From contig NZ_FPEH01000018.1 of assembly GCF_900117425.1 (NCBI RefSeq), positions 33,869 through 97,868 of the forward strand: a stretch of DNA of 64,000 nucleotides, read 5' to 3'. Of the stretch, positions 16,405 to 26,258 are shown piece after piece. The notes under the pieces were generated by a model. That model saw only the letters and a program-made list of their open reading frames with translations. It made no database searches and was not told the DNA's origin. The DNA is from Novosphingobium sp. NDB2Meth1 (GTDB lineage: Bacteria > Pseudomonadota > Alphaproteobacteria > Sphingomonadales > Sphingomonadaceae). Position 1 is the stretch's first letter. Each line of letters starts with the position of its first letter. The position numbers and the translations under genes are program-made.

Positions 16405-17706
16405 ATGGTCCGATTTTTGTCCCTTACGCGACAGTTCTGGTGGGTTGCCGTTGCTTGCAGTCTGCCTGGAACGTCTTTCGCACAAGCCGGTCCTTCAATC
16501 GCCGATCAAGCCGCTGTTTCGAAGCTGTCGCTGGAAGCGGCCATGCTGGCTGCCGAGAACGACAACATCGATGTGCTCCGTTCCCGGCTCGCAGTCCGAA
16601 CCGCAGAGGCAAACCGGAAGATCGCCGATACCGCACCCAACCCCAACCTGAATCTCAGCGCAGTCCAGATCCGTCCGAACCTGATCGGTACGAGGCGCGT
16701 GGACCAGATCGCCGATACGCTGGTCAGCGTGGACATGGTGCTGGAACGCGGTGGCAAGCGCCGGGCGAGGACCGCTGCGGCATCCGCCCTGCTGGCGGCA
16801 AGCCGAACCGATCTGGCTGCAACCCGGCGCGATATTCGCGAGGCCATCTTCGACAGCTACTTCGATCTCAAGGCTGCCGAACAGCGGGTCGACCTGCTTG
16901 GAAACATTGCGGCCAGCTATACGCAGGGCCTGCAGCTGGCCGGCCTGAAAACGCGTTCCGGTGCCATTTCCGGTGCCGATCTGGCACGCCAGAAGGTAGA
17001 GGCATCGCGCGCGAATACCGATCTTCAGCAGGCCCAGGCCGATCTGCGGAGCGCGCGCCTCGTTCTTGCCACTCTGATCGGGCAAGAGCGATTGGCCGAT
17101 ACGATCTCCACCACATCGGATTGGCCCGGCAGCGATGTTTCCGGCCAGTCGGCGCCTGCCGATCTGCTGGCATTGCAGCGACCCGAGGTGCTTTCGGCGC
17201 AATCGCGGCTCAGCGCGGCCCAGCGCAGTCTCGACGGGGCCAACGCGCTGCGCAAGCAGGATGTCACGGTCACGCTCCAGTATGAACGCGCACCCGCATC
17301 GCTGGGCATCGGCAGTTCGGTCGGTTTCGGCGTTTCGGTTCCGCTCGCGATCCGCAATCGCTATCGCGGCGAGGTCGATGCGGCGGGGACCCAGCTCGTT
17401 CAGGCCGAAGCCGAACTGCGCAAGGCGACTGCCGTGGCCACTGCCGACATCGTGATTGCCCGCAATGCCTACCAGCAAGCAGCGACCCGGCGCCAGACGA
17501 TCGAGGACGAGCAGCTTCCCGCGGCTCGCCACGCCGCCCGGATCGCCGAGTTCGCCTACGGCAATGGCGCTACATCGCTGCTTGAACTGCTCGATGCGCG
17601 CCGCTCCCTGCGCGCGGTCGAGCTTGATGCAATCGACGCACGCAATGACGAGGCCCATGCCTTTGCCCGCTTGAACGCGGCGCAGACTACAGCGGATGAC
17701 AACTGA
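16405..17706 (+). CDS. Outer membrane efflux protein, CzcC-like (TolC family)
   Basis: 433 residues with an N-terminal signal peptide (VAVACSLPGTSFAQA, cleavage near residue 28). The rest is long alpha-helical coiled-coil repeats, with the two OEP repeats typical of TolC-family channels (NPNLNLSAV segment and the GNGATSLLELLDARR segment near the C-terminus). It is the outer membrane duct of a heavy-metal RND pump with the next two genes. The following gene begins inside its last codons. Confidence 0.85.
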   Translation: MVRFLSLTRQFWWVAVACSLPGTSFAQAGPSIADQAAVSKLSLEAAMLAAENDNIDVLRSRLAVRTAEANRKIADTAPNPNLNLSAVQIRPNLIGTRRVDQIADTLVSVDMVLERGGKRRARTAAASALLAASRTDLAATRRDIREAIFDSYFDLKAAEQRVDLLGNIAASYTQGLQLAGLKTRSGAISGADLARQKVEASRANTDLQQAQADLRSARLVLATLIGQERLADTISTTSDWPGSDVSGQSAPADLLALQRPEVLSAQSRLSAAQRSLDGANALRKQDVTVTLQYERAPASLGIGSSVGFGVSVPLAIRNRYRGEVDAAGTQLVQAEAELRKATAVATADIVIARNAYQQAATRRQTIEDEQLPAARHAARIAEFAYGNGATSLLELLDARRSLRAVELDAIDARNDEAHAFARLNAAQTTADDN

Positions 17707-18826
17707 AATGCGCGCTACCACCTTGTTTTCCGGAACCGTTCTGCTCGCGCTTGCCGCCGGCTCGCTGGCCGCCTGCGGCAGTTCCGCTCCGCCCGAAGCG
17801 CCGCCTGCCAAGACCGAACCCGGGGTGATCGCCTTCGCTCCGGGGTCGGATGAGCTCAATGCGGTCACGGTTCTCACAGCCAAGTCCAGCCCGCTGCCGG
17901 TATCGGCAGACCTCAATGCCCGGCTCGTGGTTGACGAGACGCTGACCAGCCGGGTCGGCACCCCTGTGGCCGGACGCGTGACGCAGCTGCTTGTCGATAT
18001 CGCCGAGCAGGTCCGGGCCGGGCAGGTTCTCGCCACGATCGATGCGCCCGATCTGGGCCAGGCGCGGGCCGATGTGCTCACTGCGCAGGCGGTCAGCGCC
18101 CAGAAGGCGCGCGAGATGGCGCGCTCGCGCGTGCTGTTCCAGGGCGAGGCGATCGCCCGGCGGGATCTTGAGGCGGCCGAGGCCGACTCCGCATCCGCCG
18201 CCGCGGAACTCGAGCGCGCCCGGCTCAGGCTGCGCAATCTCGGTGGCGGGCGCGGGGACAGCCTGGCGCTGACCAGCCCGATCGCTGGTTACGTCGTCGA
18301 TCGCCAGCTCAATCCGGGGCAGCAGGTCAGCGCCGGCCAGGGGCCGCTGTTCACCGTATCCGACCCGACCCGCCTGTGGCTTCTGATCGACGTTCCCGAG
18401 GATGCGGCAGCCCGCGCCAAGGTGGGCGAGATGGTTGAGTTCTCCGTACCCGCGTGGCCGGACCGGACGTTCTCCGCGCGGGTTACCAAGGTGGGGCTGG
18501 CAGTCGACCCCAACACCCGCCGTGTGCAGCTGCGTGCCGAGCTTGCAAACACCGATCTGGCCCTGAAGCCTGAGATGTATGCCCGCGCCCGACTGGTGAC
18601 CGATGACGGGCGCACTGCCATCAAGGTGCCGAATGCCGCAATCGTCGAAGCCGGGATCAAGAGCTTCGTGTTCCGTGTCGAGGGACCGGGCCGGTTCCGC
18701 CGGATCCCGGTGCAGGTGGGCGAGCGGGGCGAGAACTTCTCGTTCGTCACCGCAGGCCTGAAGGACGGTGACAAGATCGTCGGTGAGGGCGCGCTGCTGC
18801 TCAATGCCCAGATGACCGGGAACTGA
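17696..18826 (+). CDS. RND efflux periplasmic adaptor lipoprotein, CzcB-like
   Basis: 376 residues. A lipoprotein signal with lipobox LAAC (Cys27) is followed by a barrel-sandwich/lipoyl half-motif (VAGRVTQLLVDIAEQVRAGQ), a helical hairpin, the second half-motif (LTSPIAGYVVDRQLNPGQQV) and a C-terminal beta-barrel. It links the inner membrane pump to the outer membrane channel. The listed ATG overlaps the czcC stop by 11 bases; an in-frame ATG at 17708 is an equally possible start. It lacks the His-rich N-terminal metal-binding segment of classical CzcB. Confidence 0.85.
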   Translation: MTTEMRATTLFSGTVLLALAAGSLAACGSSAPPEAPPAKTEPGVIAFAPGSDELNAVTVLTAKSSPLPVSADLNARLVVDETLTSRVGTPVAGRVTQLLVDIAEQVRAGQVLATIDAPDLGQARADVLTAQAVSAQKAREMARSRVLFQGEAIARRDLEAAEADSASAAAELERARLRLRNLGGGRGDSLALTSPIAGYVVDRQLNPGQQVSAGQGPLFTVSDPTRLWLLIDVPEDAAARAKVGEMVEFSVPAWPDRTFSARVTKVGLAVDPNTRRVQLRAELANTDLALKPEMYARARLVTDDGRTAIKVPNAAIVEAGIKSFVFRVEGPGRFRRIPVQVGERGENFSFVTAGLKDGDKIVGEGALLLNAQMTGN

Positions 18827-18831
18827 GTCCC

Positions 18832-21800
18832 ATGCTGGAGAAACTGGCGACCTTTGTCATCGAGAAGCGCATTTTCGTGCTTCTCATGGTGGCTGCTCTC
18901 GTCTTCATCGGGGTCCGGGCTGTCTCGACCTTGCCGATCGAGGCCTTCCCCGATGTGCAGGACGTGCAGGTCGTCGTGATCAGCCAGCAACCCGGTCAGG
19001 CGCCCGAAGAGATCGAGCGCGCGATTTCGCTGCCTATCGAGCGCGCGCTGGCGGGCACCCCCGGCGTCACCGACATGCGTTCGGTCTCGATCACCGGCCT
19101 GTCGGTGGTCACGCTGATCTTCCGCGACGGGACGGATGACTACTTCGCCCGCTCGCAGGTGCTCGAAAAGCTGCGCGATGCCGATCTGCCCAATGGCGTG
19201 ACGCCGAGCCTTGCCCCGCTTTCCACGGCGGTCGGTGAAGTCTACCGCTATATCCTCGACAAGCCTGCGGACATGCCGCTCTACGAAGCGCGCGCGATCC
19301 AGGACTTCGTGATCCGCCCGCGCATCCGCATGGTTTCGGGCGTGGCCGACGTTTCGAGCTTCGGCGGCAGCATCAAGCAGTATCAGGTTCTTGTCCGGCC
19401 CGACCAGCTCAAGCGTTTCGGCGTCACGATTGCCGATGTCCAGAATGCGGTGGGCAACGCCAATTCCAATGTCGGCGGCGGGTTCATCCGCAAGGGTGAC
19501 GAGGATGTGGTCGTCCGCGGCGTCGGGCTGTTCAACTCGATCGACGATGTGGGCCAGGCGGTCGTCAAGCAGGTCAACGGCATACCGGTGCTGATCCGCG
19601 ACGTGGGCGAGGTGAAGATCGGCAGTCCCGAGCGGGCCGGCATCGTTTCCTACGACCGGCAGAACGACGTGAGCGAGGGCATCGTCACGGTCGTGAAGGG
19701 GCAGAACGCCGCGCTTGTCGTCGCGGATGTGCGGCAGGCGGTCGACGAGCTGAACGCGCAGTTCCGGCTCGACGCCCAGCGGTCCGGCAGGCAGCCGATC
19801 CAGATCCGTCCGACCTACCAGCGCACCAAGCTGCTTGACCGCACGGTCGAGACCGTGAGCGAGAACCTCCTCGTCGGCGCAACGCTCGTGACGGTGATTC
19901 TGCTGGTCTTCCTGCGCAACTGGCGCGCGGCCATGGTGGTCGCGGCGATCATTCCGCTCGCCTTGCTGGCAGCGTTCACTGGCCTCAGCCTTGCCAACGT
20001 GCCGGCCAATCTCATCTCGATGGGGGCGGTCGACTTCGGCATCATCATCGATTCCGCAGTCGTCCTGATCGAAGCACTGATGGTCGCGCTCGCGATGGAG
20101 GCGGCACGAACCAAGGGACAGGAGCCTGACATTGCGCAGCGCAAGGAAGTGCTGCGCAAGGTCGTGGTCGATCTGGCCCGGCCGATCCTGTTTTCGAAGG
20201 CCATCATCATCATGGCCTTTGTCCCGATCTTCGCGTTCCAGCGAGTCGAGGGCAAGATGTTCCGGCCGGTCGCGCTCACCCTGTCGTTCGCGCTGGCCTC
20301 GGCGCTCATCCTCACGCTGACCTTCCTGCCGACCGTGCTCAGCTTCCTCGTCGAGCGCTATGACATGGCCGAGCGCCATCTGGCCTGGATTGACCGGATG
20401 CGCGATTTCTATCGGCGCGTTCTCGATTGGGCGCTTGTGCGGACCAAGGCGATCTTCCTCGGATCGGGCGCGCTCCTGCTGCTGACCGTCCTCCTCATCC
20501 CGCGCCTCGGCACCGAATTCCTGCCCAAGCTCGACGAAGGCAATATCTGGCTGACGATCCAGCTCACGCCCTCGGCGGCGATCGAGACGACCCGCAAAGT
20601 CGAGGCGCAGGCCCGCGCCATCATGTTGTCCTATCCTGAAGTCGCCCACGTCGGCACCGAGACCGGCCGCCCTGACGACGGCACCGACCCGAAGGGCCCG
20701 TCGAGCCTCCAGATGCTGATCGAGCTCAAGCCGCGCGGCGAGTGGCGCCCCCAGTTCCCGACGAAGGCGGCGCTGGAAGACGACATGCGCCGCAAGTTCG
20801 CGGCAATGCCCGGCGTGCCGACCAATTTCAGCCAGTACATCGAAGACAACGTCGAGGAGAGCCTGTCTGGCGTCAAAGGCGAAATCTCGATCAAGATCAC
20901 GGGCGATGATCTCAACGTGCTCGAGGAGCTTGGCGAGAAGACCTCCGATGTCGTGAGCAAGGTTCCCGGGGCCTCCGACGTCGATGAAGTCAAGATCGGC
21001 GGGCAGACCGAAGTGCGCGCCATTCTCGATCGCGGCGCAATGGCCCGCTACGGCATCAACTCCGACGATGCCAACAACGTGGTCGCGACGGCCTTCGGCG
21101 GCGCGGTTGTCGGCACTGCCTACGAGAAGGACCGAAACTTCGATATCGTCGTCCGCCTTGCCGGGGACCAGCGCAATGCGGTCGATGACCTTGCCCAGCT
21201 GCAGGTGCCGCTCCCGGCAGGTGGCACGATCTCGCTAGGCCAGATCGCCCGCATCGAACTGCTTGTCGGCGCTTCGCGCATCAGCCGCGAGAACGGCAGC
21301 CGCAACGTTGCGGTGAAGGCCAACGTCGATGGCCGCGATCAGGGCGGCTTCGTGGCCGAAGCACAGAGGACCGTTGCCGAACAGGTCAAGCTGCCTGCCG
21401 GCTACCAGATGACCTGGGGCGGCCAGTTCGAGAATCAGCAGCGGGCGATGAAGCGGCTCGAATTGATCGTGCCGATCGCCTTGCTCGGCGTGTTCGTCCT
21501 CTTGTTTGGCGCCTTCCGGTCGGTGCGCTCGGCCGCACTCATTCTTGCCATGGTGCCCTTTACCAGCATCGGCGGCGTTGCGGCGCTCGGCGTTGCCGGA
21601 TTGCACATGTCGGTCTCCGCCGCTGTCGGGTTCATCGCCGTGGCGGGTATCTCGGTGCAGAACGGCGTGGTGATGCTCGAACATATCACGCACCGGCTCC
21701 AGTCGGGTGATGCCTTCCACACTGCCGTGATCGAGGGCGCTGTCGACCGGCTCCGCCCCATTCTGATGACCGCGCTGATGGCTGGCCTCGGGCTTCTGCC

Positions 21801-21978
21801 CGCTGCGCTTTCGACCGGGATCGGTTCGGAAACCCAGCGTCCGTTCGCCTGCGTGATCGTGGGCGGGATCGTCACGGCGACGCTGTTCATGCTGGTGCTC
21901 CTGCCGCTGTCGCTCGTCTGGCTCGAGAGCCGCCGCAAGCCTGAACCGGGCGAAGCCATGCCGGAGCCTGCGGCTTGA
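18832..21978 (+). CDS. Heavy-metal efflux RND pump, CzcA-like
   Basis: 1048 residues, starting MLEKLATFVIEKRIFVLL with the first membrane helix, two large periplasmic loops and about twelve helices. The helix-4 motif DFGIIIDSAVVLIE (about 402-415) carries the acidic residues of HME-type pumps for proton coupling; the canonical form has Gly rather than Ser at one place. This family exports Zn, Co, Cd, Ni or Cu/Ag using the proton gradient. The methionine pairs of CusA were not recognised, so divalent cations are slightly favoured, but nearby DUF2946 and TonB genes hint at copper. It follows czcB by 5 bases. Confidence 0.9.
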   Translation: MLEKLATFVIEKRIFVLLMVAALVFIGVRAVSTLPIEAFPDVQDVQVVVISQQPGQAPEEIERAISLPIERALAGTPGVTDMRSVSITGLSVVTLIFRDGTDDYFARSQVLEKLRDADLPNGVTPSLAPLSTAVGEVYRYILDKPADMPLYEARAIQDFVIRPRIRMVSGVADVSSFGGSIKQYQVLVRPDQLKRFGVTIADVQNAVGNANSNVGGGFIRKGDEDVVVRGVGLFNSIDDVGQAVVKQVNGIPVLIRDVGEVKIGSPERAGIVSYDRQNDVSEGIVTVVKGQNAALVVADVRQAVDELNAQFRLDAQRSGRQPIQIRPTYQRTKLLDRTVETVSENLLVGATLVTVILLVFLRNWRAAMVVAAIIPLALLAAFTGLSLANVPANLISMGAVDFGIIIDSAVVLIEALMVALAMEAARTKGQEPDIAQRKEVLRKVVVDLARPILFSKAIIIMAFVPIFAFQRVEGKMFRPVALTLSFALASALILTLTFLPTVLSFLVERYDMAERHLAWIDRMRDFYRRVLDWALVRTKAIFLGSGALLLLTVLLIPRLGTEFLPKLDEGNIWLTIQLTPSAAIETTRKVEAQARAIMLSYPEVAHVGTETGRPDDGTDPKGPSSLQMLIELKPRGEWRPQFPTKAALEDDMRRKFAAMPGVPTNFSQYIEDNVEESLSGVKGEISIKITGDDLNVLEELGEKTSDVVSKVPGASDVDEVKIGGQTEVRAILDRGAMARYGINSDDANNVVATAFGGAVVGTAYEKDRNFDIVVRLAGDQRNAVDDLAQLQVPLPAGGTISLGQIARIELLVGASRISRENGSRNVAVKANVDGRDQGGFVAEAQRTVAEQVKLPAGYQMTWGGQFENQQRAMKRLELIVPIALLGVFVLLFGAFRSVRSAALILAMVPFTSIGGVAALGVAGLHMSVSAAVGFIAVAGISVQNGVVMLEHITHRLQSGDAFHTAVIEGAVDRLRPILMTALMAGLGLLPAALSTGIGSETQRPFACVIVGGIVTATLFMLVLLPLSLVWLESRRKPEPGEAMPEPAA

Positions 21979-22364
21979 TCCACCGCCGATCAGCGCCGGG
22001 GCATGGCGGAACGGCCCGGCCGGGCGCTGCCTGGCTGGTGCTGGCACTTGTCCTTGCGCTGCTGGGCCAGAGCTTTCTGGCGCAGACCCACCACCACTTC
22101 GATACGAACCCTGTCGCAACCGCCCCGGCGCATCCCGCGCCTGCGGAAAGCGATCATCATGGCCCGGCTGACCCGAGCAGCGATTGCCCGATATGCCTCG
22201 GCCTCAGCCATCTCGGCGCCTACCTTACGCCCCCGGTCCAGAGCCTGCCCATCGTGCTGGCCGTGGTCTACCGGGCATTCCTGCCACCTGCGCTTCCGTT
22301 CGTCTGGAAGCGGCGCTATCTGCTGCCTCGCAGCCGCGCGCCTCCTCCCGGATTTCTCTCGTGA
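21975..22364 (+). CDS. DUF2946-like small membrane protein
   Basis: 129 residues from a TTG overlapping the czcA stop. One N-terminal membrane segment (WLVLALVLALLGQSFLA) is followed by a His-rich stretch (THHHFDT, SDHHGPAD), a DCPICLGLSH motif and a second hydrophobic segment. DUF2946 proteins share this layout and occur beside TonB receptors and copper genes, but no biochemical role is established. A second copy is at 31460-31852. Translational coupling to the pump suggests a metal-related job. Confidence 0.6.
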   Translation: MIHRRSAPGHGGTARPGAAWLVLALVLALLGQSFLAQTHHHFDTNPVATAPAHPAPAESDHHGPADPSSDCPICLGLSHLGAYLTPPVQSLPIVLAVVYRAFLPPALPFVWKRRYLLPRSRAPPPGFLS

Positions 22365-22458
22365 TCCATTGATGGCCGGTTTCGGCCCGCAGGCGTGGCT
22401 CCACGCCAGCGCGGGCAGGCCGGTCCTCTCCGTCCAAGAGAATTCCGAAAGTATTCCC

Positions 22459-24597
22459 ATGCGTCATGTCCTCCTGCTCGGCGCCGCCATCGCGGCGCTT
22501 CTCCCCGCTTGTGCCTTTGCCCAGGCCGCACCCGCACCCGATGGAGCGGACCAACCCGCCAACGAGATCGTCGTCACTGCCAAACGGCTCGACGATGCGC
22601 GCGATGCCATCCGCCCCTCGCTCGGCGCGAGCGACTACCAGATCAATCGCGCCATGCTCGATACGCAGCCCGGTGGCCCGAACCGCAGCCTGGCCCAGGT
22701 GCTGCTGCAGGCACCCGGCGTCACGCTCGACAGCTATGGCTCCATCCACGTCCGCAACGAGCATGCCAATCTGCAGTACCGACTGAACGGAGTGATCGTG
22801 CCGGAAAGCATTTCCGGTTTCGGGGCGACGTTCGATCCGCGCATCGCGGATTCGATCGATCTGGTGACGGGCACGCTTCCCGCGCAGTATGGCTATCGCA
22901 CCTCGGGCGTGGTCAATATCAAGACGGCCGCAGGCCGCTTCGACAACGGCGGCGAGATCGGCGTCTATGGCGGCAGCCATGGCACGATCCAGCCCAGCGC
23001 CTCGATCGACGGGACATCGGGCAACCTCAGCTATTTCGCCTCGGGAAGCTTCCTGCAGAACGATCTGGGCGTCGAGAACACGACTAGCGCGCGCAATGCG
23101 ATCCATGATCGTACCCAGCAGTATCGCGGTTTCGGCTATGTGTCGGACGTTCTATCGGACACGAGCCGGATCACCGCGTTCGGCGGCACATCGATCGGCT
23201 ATTTCCAGATCCCCAACAATCCGGGCCAGCCGGGCCAGTTCACGCTCAATGGACAAAACGCGTTCGATTCGTCGCAGCTCAATCAGAACCAGCGCGAGAT
23301 CACGCACTACGGGGTGCTGGCCTATCAGTATGGCGCCGGTGATCTCAATTTCGAGATTGCGCCGTTTGTCCGTTATTCGCAGACCCGCTATCTGCCCGAT
23401 CCGCAGGGGGGCGATCTGATCCTGACGGGCGTGGCCGACACGACGCGCCTTTCGAGCCTCACGGCAGGCCTGCAGGCGGATGGCAGTTACAAGCTATCCG
23501 ACCAGCACACGCTGCGCTTCGGCCTGTTCTTCCAGAACGAGCGGACCCGCTCCAACGTGGTGTCGCAAGTCTTCCCGGTCGATGGCAGCGGCAACCAGAC
23601 CTCCGATGCACCGCTGACAATCGCTGACAGCAGCAGTCGCAATGGCCAGCTCTACGGCATCTACCTGCAGGATGAATGGTCGCTCACCCCTGAGCTCACG
23701 CTCAATTACGGTGCGCGTTTCGATGCGGTGCGGGCCTACACCCGCGAACAGCAGCTCAGCCCGCGCGTCAACCTCGTCTGGCGGCCTGCCAGCGGCACGA
23801 CCTTCCACTTGGGCTATGCGCGCAATTTCACGCCGCCGCCGCAGGAGCTGATTGCCTCGCCCACGCTTGCCCTGTTCGTCGGCACGACCAAGCAGACCGA
23901 GATCACGACAGCAGACCCCGTCCGCGCCGAGCGCGAGCACTACATCGACGGCGGCATCGAACAGATCGTGGCGCCGGGCTTCAAGCTGGGGCTCGATGCC
24001 TATTACAAGAAGAAGCGCAACCTGCTCGATGAGGGCCAGTTCGGGCCTTCGCTGGTGCTCTCGCCGTTCAATTACGCCGATGGCTTTGCCTGGGGCGTGG
24101 AACTGAGTGCCAGCTACGTCCACGGCCCGTTCGACCTGTTCGCCAACGTTGCGCGCGGTCAGGAGAAGGGGCGGAATGTCATCTCCAGCCAGTACTTCTT
24201 CGCGCCGGACGAGCTGGCCTACATTTCCAGCAATTACATCTTCACCGACCATTCGCAGCGCTGGACGGCCTCGGGCGGGGCTTCTGCCACCATCCAGGAC
24301 GGGCTGGGCCGGCTCATTCCCTCGATGACCTTCCTCTATGGCGATGGCCTGCGTGCGGATGATCCAGCCGGGATAGTGCCCAATGGGGGCAAGCTTCCGT
24401 CCTACTTCACCGCAAACCTGGGGATTTCCCAGAAGATTGATCGCGAAGGTCCGTTCAAGGGGCTGACGATGCGGATCGACGTGGTCAACCTGTTCGACAA
24501 GACGTACCTGCTGCGCGATGGCTCCGGCGTCGGGGTCGGCGCGCCGCAATATGGCGCGCGGCGCGGGATCTTCTTCGGCATCAACAAGGCGTTCTGA
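22459..24597 (+). CDS. TonB-dependent outer membrane receptor
   Basis: 712 residues from ATG at 22459. Signal peptide (LLLGAAIAALLPACAFAQA), TonB-box-like NEIVVTAKRL, plug domain (VRNEHANLQYRLNG, TSGVVNIKTAAGRF) and a 22-strand barrel ending in KAF with a terminal Phe. The plug is short, with few of the usual siderophore loop features. It lies 94 bases after the DUF2946 gene and downstream of the efflux pump, so the ligand may be a metal or a metal complex. Specificity is not readable. Confidence 0.85.
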   Translation: MRHVLLLGAAIAALLPACAFAQAAPAPDGADQPANEIVVTAKRLDDARDAIRPSLGASDYQINRAMLDTQPGGPNRSLAQVLLQAPGVTLDSYGSIHVRNEHANLQYRLNGVIVPESISGFGATFDPRIADSIDLVTGTLPAQYGYRTSGVVNIKTAAGRFDNGGEIGVYGGSHGTIQPSASIDGTSGNLSYFASGSFLQNDLGVENTTSARNAIHDRTQQYRGFGYVSDVLSDTSRITAFGGTSIGYFQIPNNPGQPGQFTLNGQNAFDSSQLNQNQREITHYGVLAYQYGAGDLNFEIAPFVRYSQTRYLPDPQGGDLILTGVADTTRLSSLTAGLQADGSYKLSDQHTLRFGLFFQNERTRSNVVSQVFPVDGSGNQTSDAPLTIADSSSRNGQLYGIYLQDEWSLTPELTLNYGARFDAVRAYTREQQLSPRVNLVWRPASGTTFHLGYARNFTPPPQELIASPTLALFVGTTKQTEITTADPVRAEREHYIDGGIEQIVAPGFKLGLDAYYKKKRNLLDEGQFGPSLVLSPFNYADGFAWGVELSASYVHGPFDLFANVARGQEKGRNVISSQYFFAPDELAYISSNYIFTDHSQRWTASGGASATIQDGLGRLIPSMTFLYGDGLRADDPAGIVPNGGKLPSYFTANLGISQKIDREGPFKGLTMRIDVVNLFDKTYLLRDGSGVGVGAPQYGARRGIFFGINKAF

Positions 24598-24901
24598 CGC
24601 CGGCCCCGCTTCCGTCCCGCGCAGTTTCAGCTCCTGGCATGCGCTCTGTCCGGTTTCGGCGGAGACATCGCCAGGGGCTGGCCTGCCCCGGCAGGAGAGG
24701 ATGCGGCATAGCCCGGGAGCATGGAAAGCACACGCGCGCACGCCCAAGGAGCCCGCGTCCGCCTTTCGCAACCTTGACCGGTGCGCTTCGCGATAAGGGC
24801 GGCAACCGCAGCCCGGAAAAGCATGCCTTTCTGGCTAGCAGTGATGCGCGTGCCAGAAACGCCCTGGAAGCGTTGATCGCTTTTCGCTTTTTGAGGGAGC
24901 G
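24598..24901. other. Intergenic region after the TonB receptor
   Basis: About 300 bases with no gene. A small CCTGCC-CC-GGCAGG inverted repeat occurs near 24682-24695 and is the only terminator-like element noticed; it lacks a T run. Confidence 0.3.
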
Positions 24902-25141
24902 TTGCTGCACTCCCGGTCAATTTTCGCGCGACTTTCCTTCGCGCTTGCTGCGGGTCTCGTCGGGCTCGTGGCGGTGGAAGCGGCCTGTGCGCCCGAATGG
25001 TTCAGCACGCCCGAAGCCGCCGACGCCGACGCCGACAAGAACAGCCAGCCGGTCGCGCTGCACTTCCGACGGGAAATCGCGTTGGCCAAGGTGCCGAGGC
25101 AGCTCACCGTCCGGGTCAGCAGAACGGTGCAAGCCCGTTGA
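24902..25141 (+). pseudogene. Truncated secreted protein, possible start of a rhamnosidase-like glycoside hydrolase
   Basis: 79 codons from TTG at 24902, preceded by GAGGGAG. A signal peptide (SFALAAGLVGLVAVEAACA) is followed by PEWFSTPEAADAD and VALHFRREIALAKVPRQLTVRVS. That last block resembles the N-terminal beta-sandwich of alpha-L-rhamnosidases and related enzymes (pattern FRRxFxL...A.L.VSADxRYxLxVNG), but the frame ends six residues later and the LuxR gene occupies the next bases. It appears to be the front end of a gene whose body was lost. The family call is from pattern memory; an independent small secreted protein is the alternative. Confidence 0.4.
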
Positions 25142-26228
25142 GCAGCTTTCGTACCAGCTCTGCCTGCCCGCTGGTGCCAGTCTTGGCATAGATCCGCTTC
25201 GAGTAGTTCCGGGCCGTTTCCGTCGTGAGTCCCAGCCGCCTGCCCGCTTCCGCGATCGGTTCGCCCAGTGTGATCGCGTGGGCAAGCGCCGCCTCCCGCG
25301 CCGACAGCCCGTGGACCGCGGCGATCGTCCGGATGGCTGAGGCCGGGTTCTCGTAGCGGTCGAGGCGGAGGGTGCCGATCACGGCGGGGGCGGCATGCGG
25401 CCCGTCGAGCGCGAGATCGGCCTTGCGCAGCAGGACCCAGAGATCGCGGCGTTCGTCGAGAAGAAGTGCGGCAGTCGTTCCCTTCTGTGCGGTGCAAAGA
25501 GCTGCACATTGTGCTTCGAGCTGGCGGCCGGTTTCCGGCAGCAACTGCAGCTTTCGACCGGTAGTCCCGCCGGCGCCTGCGGAAAATGTCAGCAGCCGTT
25601 CGGCTTCGCGATCTGCCGCCATGACATGGCCGGCGGCATCGAAGGCGATCTGTCCCACCCCGATGCGCGCAAGAGCATCTTCAGCCAGTGCGGTCTGCAG
25701 ACGCTGAGCAACCAATGCGCAGAAGGTGCGCAGCGCTGCGGCGAGATGCGGCGCGATCATGCTCATGGTCGAGACCGCCGATGCGCTGAAATCCTCGCGC
25801 TCGCGCGCCAGAACGAGCCATGCATCGGCCGCTCCGGGAGCAGTGATGCGGATCCATCTGCCGTAGCGAATGCCCATTTCCTCGAGCGCCGCGCGCTGGT
25901 TGGCCAGTTGCTCGGGCCGATCATAGTCGAGCATTTCGTCAAGGCTGTAGACGCGCTCAGGACGCATGCGGCTGTGTGGATGTAGTTGCAGACTGTCGAG
26001 GCGCGTCATGTCGAGTGGCGGTTCGCTGGCGGCACGGGGTGCCGTCACCTGAAGTACGGTCGGGGCCTGATCTGCAGGCGCATTGGCGAGCACAATGACG
26101 AGAAATGCTCGGCGTGCGTAAGTCCGTGCAACCAGATTGCGCAAGAAGGCACCCCACGGCGGGTTGTCGTGGATGCCGTCGATAAGCGGCAGAAACAGTT
26201 CTCTCTGATCAGCGGGAAGAAAGTTCAT
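25116..26228 (-). CDS. LuxR-type transcriptional regulator
   Basis: 370 residues from ATG at 26228. The C-terminal 65 residues are a LuxR helix-turn-helix (GLSAREAALAHAITLGEPIAEAGRRLGLTTETARNYSKRIYAKTG, positions about 303-348). The N-terminal 300 residues are a sensor-like region with a PAS-like stretch (IGVGQIAFDAAGHVMAADREA). No autoinducer-binding domain and no receiver Asp motif was recognised. The 3' end overlaps the rhamnosidase-like remnant on the other strand. Ligand and targets are unknown; neighbouring sugar-related genes are candidates. Confidence 0.8.
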   Translation of the reverse strand: MNFLPADQRELFLPLIDGIHDNPPWGAFLRNLVARTYARRAFLVIVLANAPADQAPTVLQVTAPRAASEPPLDMTRLDSLQLHPHSRMRPERVYSLDEMLDYDRPEQLANQRAALEEMGIRYGRWIRITAPGAADAWLVLAREREDFSASAVSTMSMIAPHLAAALRTFCALVAQRLQTALAEDALARIGVGQIAFDAAGHVMAADREAERLLTFSAGAGGTTGRKLQLLPETGRQLEAQCAALCTAQKGTTAALLLDERRDLWVLLRKADLALDGPHAAPAVIGTLRLDRYENPASAIRTIAAVHGLSAREAALAHAITLGEPIAEAGRRLGLTTETARNYSKRIYAKTGTSGQAELVRKLLNGLAPFC

Positions 26229-26258
26229 GTACCTTGCTCCCACATGGGAGCTTGGCGG

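Noticed and set aside
16495..18237. 580-codon open frame on the minus strand
   Set aside because: Antisense to the CzcC and CzcB genes, which have signal peptides and family motifs.
18289..20649. 786-codon open frame on the minus strand
   Set aside because: It lies antisense to the CzcB and CzcA genes, has Arg/Asp/His-rich composition without any domain, and is a by-product of GC-rich codon use.
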